A DNA stretch of 64,000 nt from Pseudomonas inefficax. Lineage in GTDB: Bacteria > Pseudomonadota > Gammaproteobacteria > Pseudomonadales > Pseudomonadaceae. Shown here in pieces: positions 36,201 through 46,252 of this stretch; position 1 is the first letter of the stretch, and each line of letters begins with the position of its first letter. The stretch spans positions 1 through 64,000 of the forward strand of contig NZ_OPYN01000063.1 in NCBI RefSeq assembly GCF_900277125.1, written 5' to 3'. Both the position numbers and the translations under genes were made by a program. The notes beneath the pieces were generated by a model that had not been told where the DNA came from, ran no database searches, and worked only from the letters and a program-made list of their open reading frames with translations.

Positions 36201-37085
36201 GCCGCGGAAAAGCAGGCCGAGGAGGGCCCGGACCCGCTGGCTTCGTTCGACCCGCGCAAGGTGCCGGCGCTGGACTTGAGCATCGACAAGCTCTATCGCG
36301 GTGACGACCTTTACGGCAGTGCATCGCTCAAGCTGCGGCCGACCGCGCGTGGCGTGACCGCCAGCGACATCGACCTCGACTTCAAAGGCCTGCGTATTGA
36401 TGGTGGCGGCGGCTGGGAAGGTGAACCGGGCCGCACCAGCAGCTGGTACAAAGGGCGCCTGGACGGCAAGAACCTGGCGGACGTGCTCAAGGCCTGGGGC
36501 TTTGCCCCTACCGCTACCAGCCGCGACTTCCGTCTGGATGTGGATGGCCGCTGGCCGGGTTCGCCGGCCTCGGTGAGCCTAAAGCGTTTCTCCGGCAGCA
36601 TGGATGCAGCGCTGCGCACCGGCCAGTTCGTCGAGGTCGAAGGCAGTGCCCAGGCGCTACGGGTGTTCGGCCTGCTGAACTTCAACTCCATCGGCCGACG
36701 CTTGCGCCTGGACTTTTCCGACCTGTTCGACAAAGGCCTGGCCTACGACCGGGTCAAAGGCTTGCTGGTGGCCAGTAACGGAGTGTACGTGACCCGCGAG
36801 CCAATCGCCGTGACTGGCCCGTCGAGCAACTTCGAGCTGGACGGTACCCTGGACCTGGTAAGCGACCGGGTCGATGCCAACCTGCAGGTAAGCCTGCCGG
36901 TGACCAACAACCTGCCGCTGGCGGCCCTGATTGTCGGGGCGCCGGCCGTGGGCGGGGCGCTGTTCCTGGTCGACCGGCTGATCGGGGACCGTGTGTCGCG
37001 CTTCGCCAGCGTGCACTACCGTGTCGAAGGTCCGGTGAAAGAGCCTAGAATCACATTTGTGAAACCTTTCGAGAAATCCCGCTAG
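33270..37085 (+). CDS. yhdP: YhdP family AsmA-like phospholipid transport protein
   Basis: This is a very long protein (1271 residues) with one N-terminal helix (LGACALLAVLVALYVSL) and a long periplasmic beta-groove. It has the DUF3971 region and a C-terminal AsmA_2-like part (GLLNFNSIGRRLRLDFSDLF, TGPSSNFELDGTLDL). YhdP and its AsmA relatives bridge the inner and outer membranes and carry phospholipids outward. The ATG at 33270 is nine bases after GGAGG; the ATG two codons earlier is only three bases from it. The nitrilase-family gene follows by 8 nt. Confidence 0.93.
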   Translation: MGRLTRVLVALTRWGLGACALLAVLVALYVSLGRELVPLVAEYRADVESKAEQALGLPVHVGALEGRWSGLAPVLRVRDLQLGEGATALRLDDVKVVPDVWASLTAREVRLARIQLGGLQLILRENEQGAWSLEGLPKKDDAPLDPAELLQRLRQLGRIDVFDSQVTLHPWQRDPLTLTYVSVGLQAGASRHALDLRATLPDGQPLSLNLRSRASANAWRDGQVEAYLSLPQSDWARWLPPRLLGQWHADALRAGGEFWVDWSKGQLQQAVVRLNAPELHGAYAGRKAAKLNNLALGAWFQRQEQGFDVVVDSLAMDIGKTRWESHLQLQQRPGEDAAAESWQVQADRLDLTPLTPLIDALAPLPDKVMAVVNGLNVTGALRNVRLEARPKAEGDQRLQFEANLEKVGFDAYHNAPAAGNVSGSISGDLGHGELRLDTDAFMLHLYPIFAKPWHYQKANARLTWALDKEGFTLVAPYLKVLGEEGKIAGDFLIRLLFEEGREDYMDLRVGLTEGDGRYTAKYLPEVLSPALDEWLRSAIVKGTVDEGYFQYQGSLNHGVAPEARSISLFFKVRDAALDFQPGWPQVQHVDGDVFIEDSGVRIKAQRGVLLDTKVSDVSVDIPHVDEGQQSHLYLDGDFDGSLGDGLKILKEAPIGTGEIFAGWEGEGPLKGKVKLDIPLARGQRPKVQVDFATDDARLKVAPPSLELSRLKGDFSFDLDKGLSGKGISLQAFGKPVTAQITAEGQPGQMQTRVNASGQVSLKALTDWLQFKQALPASGDLPYQLQVSLGSRDNRLRVDSSLKGLAIDLPAPFGKAASDTRDTRFSMTLQGPERRFDVAYTDLARFAYAAPADKLGQGRGELLLGTGDAQVPAGQGLRVRGHLETLDLAPWQEQAARLAGGDPGGSARQNLQGVDLSIGQLKAFGLDLNQAVVRLARGGPAWDLRLDSKEVIGNARVPDAKGAPMVVRMQTLRLPAASAAEKQAEEGPDPLASFDPRKVPALDLSIDKLYRGDDLYGSASLKLRPTARGVTASDIDLDFKGLRIDGGGGWEGEPGRTSSWYKGRLDGKNLADVLKAWGFAPTATSRDFRLDVDGRWPGSPASVSLKRFSGSMDAALRTGQFVEVEGSAQALRVFGLLNFNSIGRRLRLDFSDLFDKGLAYDRVKGLLVASNGVYVTREPIAVTGPSSNFELDGTLDLVSDRVDANLQVSLPVTNNLPLAALIVGAPAVGGALFLVDRLIGDRVSRFASVHYRVEGPVKEPRITFVKPFEKSR

Positions 37086-37093
37086 GAGTGCCC

Positions 37094-37945
37094 ATGAAGG
37101 CAGCTGTAATCCAGATGGTCAGCCAGGACGATGTGCTGGCCAACCTGCAGCGTGCCGGTGCCCTGCTGGAGCAGGCCGCCCTTGGCGGTGCACGGCTGGC
37201 CGTGCTGCCGGAAAACTTCGCCGCCATGGGCCGCAAGGACGCCGCTGCCATCGGCCGCGCCGAAGCGTTGGGCGAAGGGCCGATCCTGCCATGGTTGAAA
37301 CGCACCGCCCGCGACCTCAAGTTATGGATTGTCGCCGGTACCTTGCCATTGCCACCGGTCGGCCAACCTGAAGCCAAGGCCCATGCCTGCTCGCTGTTGA
37401 TCGACGAACACGGTGAGGTGGCGGCACGCTATGACAAGCTGCACCTGTTCGATGTGGACGTTGCCGACAACCGTGGCCGCTACCGCGAGTCCGACGACTA
37501 CGCACATGGCGCCCAGGTGGTAGTGGCTGATACGCCGGTGGGGCGGCTGGGGCTGAGCGTGTGCTACGACCTGCGCTTCCCCGAGCTGTACAGCGCACTG
37601 CGTGCCGCCGGCGCGGAACTGATTACAGCACCGGCCGCCTTCACTGCGGTAACGGGCGCGGCGCACTGGGAAGTGCTGGTACGCGCCCGGGCCATCGAGA
37701 CCCAGTGCTACCTGCTGGCTGCGGCGCAAGGCGGGACTCACCCGGGGCCACGGGAAACCCATGGCCATGCGGCGATCGTCGACCCCTGGGGGCGCATCGT
37801 CGCGGAACAGGCGCAAGGTGAAGCGGTACTGCTCGCCGAGCGCGACATTGACGAACAAGCGTCCATCCGGGCGCGCATGCCGGTGGTTTCGCACCGGCGC
37901 TTTTTCTCGCAGGGCGCGTTGCGGCCTGCGCACACCTCGGAGTGA
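37094..37945 (+). CDS. nitrilase-superfamily carbon-nitrogen hydrolase (NitFhit/YbeM-like)
   Basis: The 283-residue cytoplasmic enzyme has the nitrilase triad Glu40 ([10 protein letters not shown]), Lys115 ([10 protein letters not shown]) and Cys157 ([13 protein letters not shown]). These exact contexts match the Nit1-like branch, whose members deaminate glutathione (dGSH amidase); that substrate is inferred. TAGGAG precedes the ATG used; a GTG two codons upstream overlaps the ribosome site. It overlaps nothing but sits 2 nt before tldD, in an operon with yhdP and tldD as in other pseudomonads. Confidence 0.93.
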   Translation: MKAAVIQMVSQDDVLANLQRAGALLEQAALGGARLAVLPENFAAMGRKDAAAIGRAEALGEGPILPWLKRTARDLKLWIVAGTLPLPPVGQPEAKAHACSLLIDEHGEVAARYDKLHLFDVDVADNRGRYRESDDYAHGAQVVVADTPVGRLGLSVCYDLRFPELYSALRAAGAELITAPAAFTAVTGAAHWEVLVRARAIETQCYLLAAAQGGTHPGPRETHGHAAIVDPWGRIVAEQAQGEAVLLAERDIDEQASIRARMPVVSHRRFFSQGALRPAHTSE

Positions 37946-37947
37946 CT

Positions 37948-39387
<1,440 letters not shown>

Positions 39388-39396
39388 TGGCCATCT

Positions 39397-39520
39397 GGGA
39401 CCGCTTTGCGGTCCTTTCGCGACGCAAGGCCGCTCCCACAGGGATTGTGCCATGCAGAAATGGCTGCGCACCTACTGTGGGAGCGGCCTTGTGTTGCGAT
39501 TGGGCCGCAAAGCGGCCCCA
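39397..39520. repeat. REP inverted pair between tldD and darP
   Basis: TTTCGCGACGCAAGGCCGCT and the mirror arm (GGAGCGGCCTTGTGTTGCGA) enclose a 36-nt spacer. Outer hairpins GGACCGCTTTGCGGTCC and TGGGCCGCAAAGCGGCCCCA lie on each side. It separates two converging genes. Confidence 0.9.
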
Positions 39521-39526
39521 GGGTGA

Positions 39527-40048
39527 TCAGCGCAAACCGCGCTGCAGCTCGTCCAGGTCGCGGATGTACTTGAACACCTTGCGCGCGGCGGCAGGCGGCT
39601 TGTTCCGCGCCTTCTCGTGCTGGGCATGGCGTACCAGCGAGCGCAGCTGCTGGCGATCGGTGTCGGGGTACTCATTGACGAAGCGCTCGAGGTCTTCGTC
39701 GTTACCGTCGATCAGCCGGTCGCGCCAGCGCTCCAGGCTGTGGAAGCGCTCGTTGTACTGGCGGGTCGAGCTGTCCATCTGTTCGAGCAGGGCTTGGATG
39801 GCATCCAGGTCCTGTACGCGCATCAGCTTGCCGACAAACGACATGTGGCGTTTGCGGGCACCGTGAGCGGTGTGCTTGCTGGCTTCGGCCAGGGCCTTGC
39901 GCAGCTCGTCGGTCAACGGCAGGCGGGCCAGGGTATCGGCCTTGAGCGTGGTAAGGCGCTCGCCGAGTTCGACCAGCGCATGCAGCTCGCGCTTGATCTG
40001 GGTTTTGCTTTTTTCGCCGTCGAAGGCGTCGTCGTTTGAATCAACCAT
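39527..40048 (-). CDS. darP: DarP/YjgA family ribosome-associated protein
   Basis: The 173-residue protein belongs to the DUF615/YjgA family, now DarP, which binds late 50S precursors and helps 23S rRNA folding. Conserved parts are [20 protein letters not shown] near the N-terminus, [17 protein letters not shown] in the middle and [18 protein letters not shown] near the end. It is highly charged and all-alpha. It is inserted between tldD and pmbA on the opposite strand, a usual arrangement in gamma-proteobacteria. Confidence 0.95.
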   Translation of the reverse strand: MVDSNDDAFDGEKSKTQIKRELHALVELGERLTTLKADTLARLPLTDELRKALAEASKHTAHGARKRHMSFVGKLMRVQDLDAIQALLEQMDSSTRQYNERFHSLERWRDRLIDGNDEDLERFVNEYPDTDRQQLRSLVRHAQHEKARNKPPAAARKVFKYIRDLDELQRGLR

Positions 40049-40157
40049 GGTGGAAGTCCGCTAGAAATCGCCGCCATGATAACCAGTCGGGGGCCGCTTG
40101 TCCGGCCCGGTCGTAGAATGACCCCAAGCCGAACGCAGAATTTGAGTGGAGAGAACC

Positions 40158-41504
40158 ATGAGTGCAGTCCAGAGCGTAGGTCCGAAAGACCTGCCAGCAT
40201 TGCAGGAGCAGGTAGAGGCGATCATCGCCGAGGCGCGCCGCCAGGGGGCCAGTGCCTGCGAAGTGGCGGTGTCGCTGGAGCAGGGCCTGTCCACCACGGT
40301 ACGCCAGCGTGAGGTCGAAACGGTCGAGTTCAACCGCGATCAGGGCTTTGGCATCACCCTCTACGTGGGCCAGCGCAAAGGCTCGGCCAGCACCTCGGCC
40401 AGTGGCCCGGACGCGATCCGCGAAACCGTCGCCGCTGCCCTGGCGATTGCCAAACATACCTCAGAGGATGAATGTTCCGGCCTGGCCGACGCGGCGCTGA
40501 TGGCCCGCGAGATCCCGGACCTGGACCTGTATCACGACTGGGACCTTGAACCGGAGCAGGCCATCGAGATGGCCCTGGCCTGCGAGGCGGCGGCGTTCGA
40601 CGCTGACCCGCGCATCCTCAACGCCGATGGCACCACCCTCAATACCCACCAGGGCTGCCGCGTGTATGGCAACAGCCATGGTTTCATCGGTGGCTACGCC
40701 TCGACCCGGCACAGCCTGAGCTGCGTGATGATCGCCGAAGGCGACGGGCAGATGCAGCGTGACTACTGGTACGACGTTAACCGCCAGGGCAACCTGCTGG
40801 CAGACCCGCGTAGCATCGGCGTGCGCGCTGCACAGCGTGCCGCCAGCCGCCTGGGGGCGCGACCGGTGCCGACGTGCGAGGTGCCAGTGTTGTTCTCGGC
40901 CGAGCTGGCCGGTGGCCTGTTCGGCAGCTTCCTGTCGGCCATCTCCGGCGGCAACCTGTACCGCAAATCCTCGTTCCTGGAGGGGACCATTGGCCAGCGG
41001 CTGTTCCCTGCCTGGCTGACCCTCGACGAGCGCCCGCATATTCCGCGGGCACTGGGCAGTGCAGCATTCGACGGCGACGGCCTGGCTACCTATGCCAAGC
41101 CGTTCGTCGACAAGGGCGAGCTGGTGTCGTACCTGTTGGGTACCTATTCCGGGCGCAAGCTGGGTTTGCCAAGCACCGCCAACGCCGGTGGCGTGCACAA
41201 CCTGTTCGTCAGCCATGGGGTCGAGGATCAGGCGGCGCTGATCCGGCGCATGGGGCGCGGGCTGCTGGTAACCGAGTTGATGGGGCATGGCCTGAACATG
41301 GTGACGGGGGATTATTCCCGTGGCGCGGCAGGGTTCTGGATCGAGAATGGCGAGATCCAGCACGCGGTGCAGGAAGTGACCATTGCCGGGAATATGAAAG
41401 ACATGTTCCAGCAGATTGTCGCGATTGGCAGCGATCTGGAGACGCGCAGCAACATTCACACCGGTTCGGTGCTGATTGAGCGGATGACCGTTGCTGGTAG
41501 CTGA
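40158..41504 (+). CDS. pmbA: metalloprotease PmbA (TldE)
   Basis: PmbA is the partner of TldD. The 448-residue protein has the U62 fold but lacks the HExxxH site, as expected for the non-catalytic subunit. Parts such as SVSLEQ-like VSLEQGLSTTVRQREVETVE, TLNTHQGCRVYGNSHGF and LMGHGLNMVTGDYSRGAAGF are typical. GGAGAGAACC precedes the ATG at 40158. It diverges from darP. Confidence 0.97.
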   Translation: MSAVQSVGPKDLPALQEQVEAIIAEARRQGASACEVAVSLEQGLSTTVRQREVETVEFNRDQGFGITLYVGQRKGSASTSASGPDAIRETVAAALAIAKHTSEDECSGLADAALMAREIPDLDLYHDWDLEPEQAIEMALACEAAAFDADPRILNADGTTLNTHQGCRVYGNSHGFIGGYASTRHSLSCVMIAEGDGQMQRDYWYDVNRQGNLLADPRSIGVRAAQRAASRLGARPVPTCEVPVLFSAELAGGLFGSFLSAISGGNLYRKSSFLEGTIGQRLFPAWLTLDERPHIPRALGSAAFDGDGLATYAKPFVDKGELVSYLLGTYSGRKLGLPSTANAGGVHNLFVSHGVEDQAALIRRMGRGLLVTELMGHGLNMVTGDYSRGAAGFWIENGEIQHAVQEVTIAGNMKDMFQQIVAIGSDLETRSNIHTGSVLIERMTVAGS

Positions 41505-41515
41505 TCTTTAGCCTG

Positions 41516-41617
41516 TACCGGCCTCTTCGCGGGTAAACCCGCTCCCACAAGTATTGCGCAGTCTTCAAGTACGACGCGGTCCCTGTGGGAGCGGGTTTAC
41601 CCGCGAAGAGGCCGGTG
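41516..41617. repeat. REP inverted pair downstream of pmbA
   Basis: TACCGGCCTCTTCGCGGGTA starts the left arm; the mirror arm ends CGCGAAGAGGCCGGTG. It begins about 11 nt after the pmbA stop and precedes a canonical terminator. Confidence 0.93.
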
Positions 41618-41651
41618 CAGGCAGTAGAGATTTCTCAATGCAACAGAAGAG

Positions 41652-41676
41652 ACCCGGCCCCACGCCGGGTTTTTTG
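41652..41676 (+). terminator. rho-independent terminator after pmbA
   Basis: ACCCGGC and GCCGGGT form a stem over a short loop, followed directly by TTTTTG. It ends pmbA transcription and insulates the Fur-controlled operon beginning 20 nt later. Confidence 0.85.
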
Positions 41677-41692
41677 TTTCATCACCTCCCTC

Positions 41693-41735
41693 TTGAAGTG
41701 ATTCTGTTTATCACTTAATAATGAATATCATTATC
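41693..41735 (+). promoter_or_regulatory. fagA-fumC-sodA promoter with Fur box
   Basis: TTGAAG (41693-41698), a 17-nt spacer and TAATAA (41716-41721) form a sigma-70 promoter. AATAATGAATATCATTATC (41717-41735) matches the 19-bp Fur consensus at 16 of 19 positions and covers the -10 and likely +1. Fe-Fur would block RNA polymerase, so the operon is expressed under iron starvation. The leader before fagA can be only about 20-30 nt. Confidence 0.85.
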
Positions 41736-41748
41736 CAGCAACCCGGCG

Positions 41749-42150
41749 ATGATGTTCATGAAACCCGTCCTCCGCGAACTGCCCTACCTGGAAAACTGGC
41801 GCTGGCTCAGCCGACGCATCCGCTGTGCGCTCGAGCCCGACGAGCCGCGCCTGATCGAGCATTACCTGGCTGAAGGCCGCTATCTGGTGTGCTGCACCGA
41901 GACCTCGCCGTGGACGGTGGCGCTGACCTCCTTCCGCCTGCTGCTGGATACCGCCTGCGACCGCATGCTGCCTTGGCATTGGCGCTGCTTGTGCCTGGAC
42001 CAGGCCTGGCGCCCACTGCTGGACCTGCGCAACCTCGACCGCGATGCGCAAAACCAGCGTTGGCAGCCCTATGCCCTGCAGTTGGCCAATTGCCGCCTGC
42101 TACCGTCGATTTCTCCCGATGAACTGATGCAAGGATTTGATGATGAGTAA
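41749..42150 (+). CDS. fagA: FagA, Fur-associated small protein
   Basis: The 133-residue protein matches the FagA family found ahead of fumC in pseudomonads. It is rich in Trp, Leu and Arg (LPYLENWRWLSRRIRCALEP, DRMLPWHWRCLCLDQAWRPL) and has no signal peptide or known enzyme motif. Its function is unknown; Fur regulation and the operon suggest a role in low-iron metabolism. ATGs at 41749, 41752 and 41758 are all possible and none has a strong ribosome site. It overlaps fumC by 8 nt. Confidence 0.88.
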   Translation: MMFMKPVLRELPYLENWRWLSRRIRCALEPDEPRLIEHYLAEGRYLVCCTETSPWTVALTSFRLLLDTACDRMLPWHWRCLCLDQAWRPLLDLRNLDRDAQNQRWQPYALQLANCRLLPSISPDELMQGFDDE

Positions 42151-43519
42151 TACCCGTATCGAGCGTGACAGCATGGGCGAACTGCAGGTGCCGGCCCAGG
42201 CCCTGTACGGTGCCCAGACCCAGCGCGCGGTCGACAACTTCCCGATCAGCGGCCAGCGCATGCCGGCCCAGTTCATTCGCGCACTGCTGCTGGCCAAGGC
42301 CGCAGCAGCCAAGGCCAACGTCGAACTGGAGCAACTGTCGAGCGCGCAAGGCCAGGCCATCGTAACCTCAGTCGAGCAACTGCTGGCGGGTGACTTCATC
42401 CAGCATTTCCCGGTGGATGTGTTCCAGACCGGCTCCGGTACCAGCTCGAACATGAACGCCAACGAGGTGATCGCCACGCTGGCCAGCCGCGTGCTGGGTG
42501 AGGCGGTCAACGCCAACGACCACGTCAACTGCGGCCAGAGCAGCAACGACATCATCCCGACCACCATTCATGTCAGCGCCGCCCTGGCCCTGCACGAGCA
42601 GCTGCTGCCTGCCTTGGCGCACCTGGTACAGGTGATCGAGGCCAAATCGGCACAGGTGCATCAGTATGTGAAGACCGGTCGCACCCATCTGATGGACGCC
42701 ATGCCGGTGCGTATGAGCCAGGTGCTCGATGGCTGGGCGGCGCAGATCAGTGGCGCCAAGGCACACATCGAAGCGACCCTGCCGAGCCTGCAGGCACTAG
42801 CCCAGGGTGGCACTGCCGTGGGCACCGGCATCAACGCCCACCCACGGTTCGCTGCCGGTTTCGCCCGCCAGCTCAGCGGCCTGACCCAGGTCGAGTTCAC
42901 CCCCGGGCACAACCTGTTCGCCCTGATCGGCTCGCAGGACACCGCCGTGGCCTTGTCCGGCCAGCTCAAGACTGCCGCCGTGGCGCTGATGAAGATCGCC
43001 AACGACTTGCGCTGGATGAACTCCGGCCCGCTGGCCGGGCTGGGCGAAATCGAACTTCAAGGCCTGCAGCCGGGCTCTTCGATCATGCCAGGCAAGGTCA
43101 ACCCGGTGATTCCGGAGGCCACCGCCATGGTCGCCGCCCAGGTGATCGGCAATGACGCCACCATCGCCGTCGCAGGCCAATCCGGCAACTTCGAGCTGAA
43201 CGTGATGCTGCCGGTGATCGCCCGCAACCTGCTGGAGAGCATCGAACTGATGGCCAACGTCAGCCGCCTGCTGGCCGACAAGGCCATTGCCAGCTTCAAG
43301 GTCAACGAAAGCAAGCTCAAGGAAGCACTGGCCCGCAACCCGATTCTGGTCACGGCGCTCAACCCGATCATCGGTTACCTCAAGGCCGCCGAAATCGCCA
43401 AGACCGCCTACAAGCAGGGCCGTCCGATCATCGACGTGGCGCTGGAGCATACCGACCTGTCGCGTGACCAGCTGGAAGCGCTGCTGGACCCGGAAAAACT
43501 CACTGCCGGTGGTATCTGA
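42143..43519 (+). CDS. fumC: class II (iron-free) fumarate hydratase
   Basis: FumC interconverts fumarate and malate without an Fe-S cluster, which suits iron starvation. The 458-residue protein shows the class II motifs TGSGTSSNMNANEV, VNCGQSSND, KTGRTHLMDAMP and the catalytic loop GSSIMPGKVNPVIPE. The ATG at 42143 is eight bases from AAGG; ATG at 42140 is possible. Translation is coupled to fagA by overlap, and sodA follows after 75 nt. Confidence 0.97.
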   Translation: MSNTRIERDSMGELQVPAQALYGAQTQRAVDNFPISGQRMPAQFIRALLLAKAAAAKANVELEQLSSAQGQAIVTSVEQLLAGDFIQHFPVDVFQTGSGTSSNMNANEVIATLASRVLGEAVNANDHVNCGQSSNDIIPTTIHVSAALALHEQLLPALAHLVQVIEAKSAQVHQYVKTGRTHLMDAMPVRMSQVLDGWAAQISGAKAHIEATLPSLQALAQGGTAVGTGINAHPRFAAGFARQLSGLTQVEFTPGHNLFALIGSQDTAVALSGQLKTAAVALMKIANDLRWMNSGPLAGLGEIELQGLQPGSSIMPGKVNPVIPEATAMVAAQVIGNDATIAVAGQSGNFELNVMLPVIARNLLESIELMANVSRLLADKAIASFKVNESKLKEALARNPILVTALNPIIGYLKAAEIAKTAYKQGRPIIDVALEHTDLSRDQLEALLDPEKLTAGGI

Positions 43520-43594
43520 CCCCGAGTCACGGCCCAAGCGCCAGCGATGGCCGCATTGGTCATCGCCCAACCCATGCCTACGGAATTCACTGAT

Positions 43595-44206
43595 ATGCCC
43601 CATACCTTGCCTCCACTGCCTTACGCCTACACTGCGCTGGAACCGCACATCGACGCGCAGACCATGGAAATCCACCACACCAAGCACCACCAGACCTACG
43701 TCAATGGCCTCAACGCCGCCATCGAAGGCACTGAATGGGCTGAATGGCCGGTGGAAAAGCTGCTCGGCACGGTCGGGCAATTGCCGGAAAACCTGCGTGG
43801 TGCAGTGATCAACCATGGCGGCGGGCACGCCAACCACAGTCTGTTCTGGACCGTGATGTCGCCGCAGGGCGGGGGAGAGCCGCAGGGCGCTCTGGCGCAA
43901 GCCATCGACGCACAGCTGGGCGGCTTCGCTGCCTTCAAGGAGGCCTTCACCAAGGCTGCGCTGACCCGCTTCGGCAGTGGCTGGGCCTGGCTCAGCGTGA
44001 CCCCGCAGAAAACCCTGGTAGTGGAAAGTAGCGGCAACCAGGACAGCCCGCTCATGCACGGCAACACGCCAATCCTCGGCCTGGACGTGTGGGAGCATGC
44101 CTACTACCTGAAGTACCAGAACCGTCGTCCGGAATACATTGGCGCCTTCTATAACGTCATTGACTGGGCGGAAGTGGAGCGCCGCTACCTCGAAACCCTG
44201 AAGTGA
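43595..44206 (+). CDS. sodA: manganese superoxide dismutase
   Basis: The enzyme dismutates superoxide in the cytoplasm with manganese. The 203-residue protein has metal ligands His27 (MEIHHTKHH), His81 ([11 protein letters not shown]), Asp164 and His168 (LDVWEHAYY). GGGHANHS and GNQDSPL point to the Mn rather than the Fe type. It closes the Fur operon, which pairs an iron-free fumarase with an iron-free dismutase. The orfX gene that sits between fumC and sodA in P. aeruginosa is absent. Confidence 0.97.
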   Translation: MPHTLPPLPYAYTALEPHIDAQTMEIHHTKHHQTYVNGLNAAIEGTEWAEWPVEKLLGTVGQLPENLRGAVINHGGGHANHSLFWTVMSPQGGGEPQGALAQAIDAQLGGFAAFKEAFTKAALTRFGSGWAWLSVTPQKTLVVESSGNQDSPLMHGNTPILGLDVWEHAYYLKYQNRRPEYIGAFYNVIDWAEVERRYLETLK

Positions 44207-44217
44207 GTCTCCCCGGT

Positions 44218-44379
44218 ATGCGCTCCCAGATGATGTCCGTCAGCCGTGTGCGCCTGTTTCGCCTGACGCTTGGGACTTTGCTGTTGCTGGCAGGCACTGC
44301 GTTGCTATTGGCGCGCGGCTTCGCTTGGTTGGACCTGGCCTGGCCAGCTTGGGGTTGTGCATCGGTTTGCGCCGGATGA
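44218..44379 (+). CDS. 53-residue membrane ORF behind sodA, possibly truncated
   Basis: A short frame follows sodA by 11 nt. It encodes 53 residues with one strong helix (LTLGTLLLLAGTALLLARGF) and a Trp-rich end (WLDLAWPAWGC). In related pseudomonads a ZIP-type metal transporter gene follows sodA, and this could be its broken N-terminus; I cannot confirm that. No good ribosome site precedes its ATG. The next 250 nt hold no gene, only the inside-out REP composite. Confidence 0.4.
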   Translation: MRSQMMSVSRVRLFRLTLGTLLLLAGTALLLARGFAWLDLAWPAWGCASVCAG

Positions 44380-44439
44380 TGGGGTGTTCACCGGCTTCGC
44401 TGTGGGCGCGGCACATAACTCATTGAATGAGCAGGGCCT

Positions 44440-44544
44440 CTGTGGGAGCGGCTTTAGCCGCGAACACCGGCGCAGCCGGTGCCATGCACCGCGTTGGATT
44501 CTTCGCGGCTAAAGCCGCTCCCACAGGGTACGCGTACCGCTTGC
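44440..44544. repeat. inside-out REP composite element, copy 2
   Basis: This is the reverse complement of 17260-17364 with three mismatches in 105 bp. Arms with CCCACA ends outside and TTCGCGG inside enclose GAACACCGGCGCAGCCGGTG (a hairpin) and CCATGCACCGCGTTGGATTC. Similarity extends past the right arm through TACGCGTACCGCTTGC. It lies between converging gene sets, in a 247-nt gap (44380-44626). Confidence 0.9.
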
Positions 44545-44626
44545 AGCCCAAAGGACTGGGGCAATCTCCCGCAGGCGTTGTGCGCAAAAACGCTGTTCCC
44601 ACACGGACCATGCGGGGCAGCGAATT

Positions 44627-44899
44627 TCATTCGCCTTCGTCGAAAAAGTTGTTGATCAGCTCGACCAGCGCATCCATGGCTTCAACGTCCTGCTCACCTT
44701 CGGTATACAGGTGCACCTGGGTACCTTTGCCAGCTGCCAGCATCATCACCGCCATGATGCTCTTGCCATCCACCAGTTTGTCCGGCGCACGCCCAACCCT
44801 GACCTGGCAGGGAAAGCGGCCGGCAACGCCGACGAACTTGGCTGCCGCCCGGGCATGCAGACCCAGCTTGTTGATGATGGTGATTTCACGGGCGGGCAT
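44627..44899 (-). CDS. ptsO: nitrogen-PTS phosphocarrier protein NPr
   Basis: NPr is an HPr-like protein that passes phosphate from PtsP to PtsN. The 90-residue protein has the active His15 in NKLGLHARAAAKF and the regulatory-site region DGKSIMAVMMLAAGKGT. It is the last gene of the rpoN-linked cluster, 19 nt after rapZ. Confidence 0.97.
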   Translation of the reverse strand: MPAREITIINKLGLHARAAAKFVGVAGRFPCQVRVGRAPDKLVDGKSIMAVMMLAAGKGTQVHLYTEGEQDVEAMDALVELINNFFDEGE

Positions 44900-44918
44900 C
44901 GTGGGGCGGATCCTTGGG

Positions 44919-45773
44919 CTAGAGGTCGCGGTGGCGAACCTGGACGTTTTTCAGGGATTGCTGCAGCAACTGGCCAAGGCGCTCGGTGATGTACACCGAG
45001 CGGTGGTGGCCGCCGGTGCAGCCAATGGCAATGGTGACGTAGGCACGGTTGCTGGCGGCGAAGCGGGGCAGCCACTTGAGCAGGTAGCTGGAAATGTCGT
45101 TGAACATCTCTTCGACATCCGCCTGTGCGGCCAGGTAGTCGATCACCGGTTGCTCAAGGCCGGAGTGCTCACGCAGTTCGGGCTTCCAGTAGGGGTTGGG
45201 CAGGCAGCGCACATCGAACACCAGGTCGGCATCGACCGGCATTCCGCGCTTGAAACCGAACGACTCGACCAGGAACGCCGTTCCAGGCTCGGGCTGGTTG
45301 AGCAGGCGCAGCTTGATCGAATCACGCAGTTGGTACAGGTTCAGGCTGGTGGTGTCGATCTTCAGGTCGGCCAGGTCTGCAATCGGCCCCAGTAATTCAC
45401 TTTCCACCCGAATCGCTTCCGCGAGCGAGCGGTCGGCGTTGGTCAGCGGGTGGCGTCGACGGGTTTCCGAGAAGCGCTTGAGCAGTACGTCTTCGTCGGC
45501 ATCCAGGTACAGCACGTCGCACTGGATATGCCGGGCGCGGGCTTCTTCGAGCAACTCGGGGAAACGCGTCAGGTGGCTGGGCAGGTTGCGTGCGTCGATC
45601 GAAACGGCAACCTTGGGTTGCAGTAATTCGGTGTTGATCAGCGCATTTTCCGCCAGCTGCGGCAGCAGCCCGGCGGGCAGGTTGTCAATGCAGTAGAAAC
45701 CGTTGTCTTCCAGGACATCGAGGGCGGTGCTCTTGCCGGAGCCGGACCGGCCGCTGACGATGATCAGGCGCAT
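44919..45773 (-). CDS. rapZ: RNase adapter protein RapZ
   Basis: The 284-residue protein has a P-loop (GRSGSGKS, residues 8-15) and the C-terminal DUF of the YvcJ/YhbJ family with [16 protein letters not shown]. In enterobacteria RapZ guides RNase E to the sRNA GlmZ and controls amino-sugar supply; in Pseudomonas its RNA partner is not settled. It starts 2 nt after ptsN. Confidence 0.96.
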   Translation of the reverse strand: MRLIIVSGRSGSGKSTALDVLEDNGFYCIDNLPAGLLPQLAENALINTELLQPKVAVSIDARNLPSHLTRFPELLEEARARHIQCDVLYLDADEDVLLKRFSETRRRHPLTNADRSLAEAIRVESELLGPIADLADLKIDTTSLNLYQLRDSIKLRLLNQPEPGTAFLVESFGFKRGMPVDADLVFDVRCLPNPYWKPELREHSGLEQPVIDYLAAQADVEEMFNDISSYLLKWLPRFAASNRAYVTIAIGCTGGHHRSVYITERLGQLLQQSLKNVQVRHRDL

Positions 45774-45775
45774 GT

Positions 45776-46240
45776 TCAGTGCTCGTTCTGTACGTCCAGG
45801 ACAACCTGGAACAGGGCCTCGCTGCTGGTGGCCGCACGCAGGCGATCACGGACCTCCTTGCGATCGAGCATGCTGGCAATCTGGCGCAGCAGTTCCAGAT
45901 GGGCATCGGTGGCGGCTTCTGGCACCAGCAGGACGAACAGCAGGTCCACCGGCGCGCCATCGATGGCGTCGTAGTCGATAGGCGCTTCCAGGTGCAGCAG
46001 GGCGCTGACCGGAGCGGAACATCCTTCAAGCCGACAGTGCGGGATGGCGATGCCGTTGCCGAAACCGGTCGAGCCGAGTTTTTCCCGGGCGACCAGTTTT
46101 TCGAAGACGTCCTGCATCTCCAGTTCGGGCACTTGTTCGGCGATGACGGTGGCGACCTTTTCCAGGGCGCGCTTCTTGCTGCCGCCCGGCACGTTCACGA
46201 GGGAACGGCCGGGGGTCAGGATGGTTTCAAGTCGGATCAT
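45776..46240 (-). CDS. ptsN: nitrogen-PTS EIIA component PtsN
   Basis: This is the terminal phosphate acceptor of the nitrogen PTS. The 154-residue protein carries the active His68 in [17 protein letters not shown], the residue established for P. putida PtsN. It regulates potassium uptake, carbon/nitrogen balance and pyruvate dehydrogenase by protein contact. It lies in hpf-ptsN-rapZ-ptsO downstream of rpoN. Confidence 0.97.
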   Translation of the reverse strand: MIRLETILTPGRSLVNVPGGSKKRALEKVATVIAEQVPELEMQDVFEKLVAREKLGSTGFGNGIAIPHCRLEGCSAPVSALLHLEAPIDYDAIDGAPVDLLFVLLVPEAATDAHLELLRQIASMLDRKEVRDRLRAATSSEALFQVVLDVQNEH

Positions 46241-46252
46241 GGATGAGGGGGA

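Noticed and set aside
44270..44512. 80-codon frame overlapping the 53-codon ORF after sodA
   Set aside because: Its second half is translated REP composite sequence and its first half is a shifted shadow of the hydrophobic ORF.
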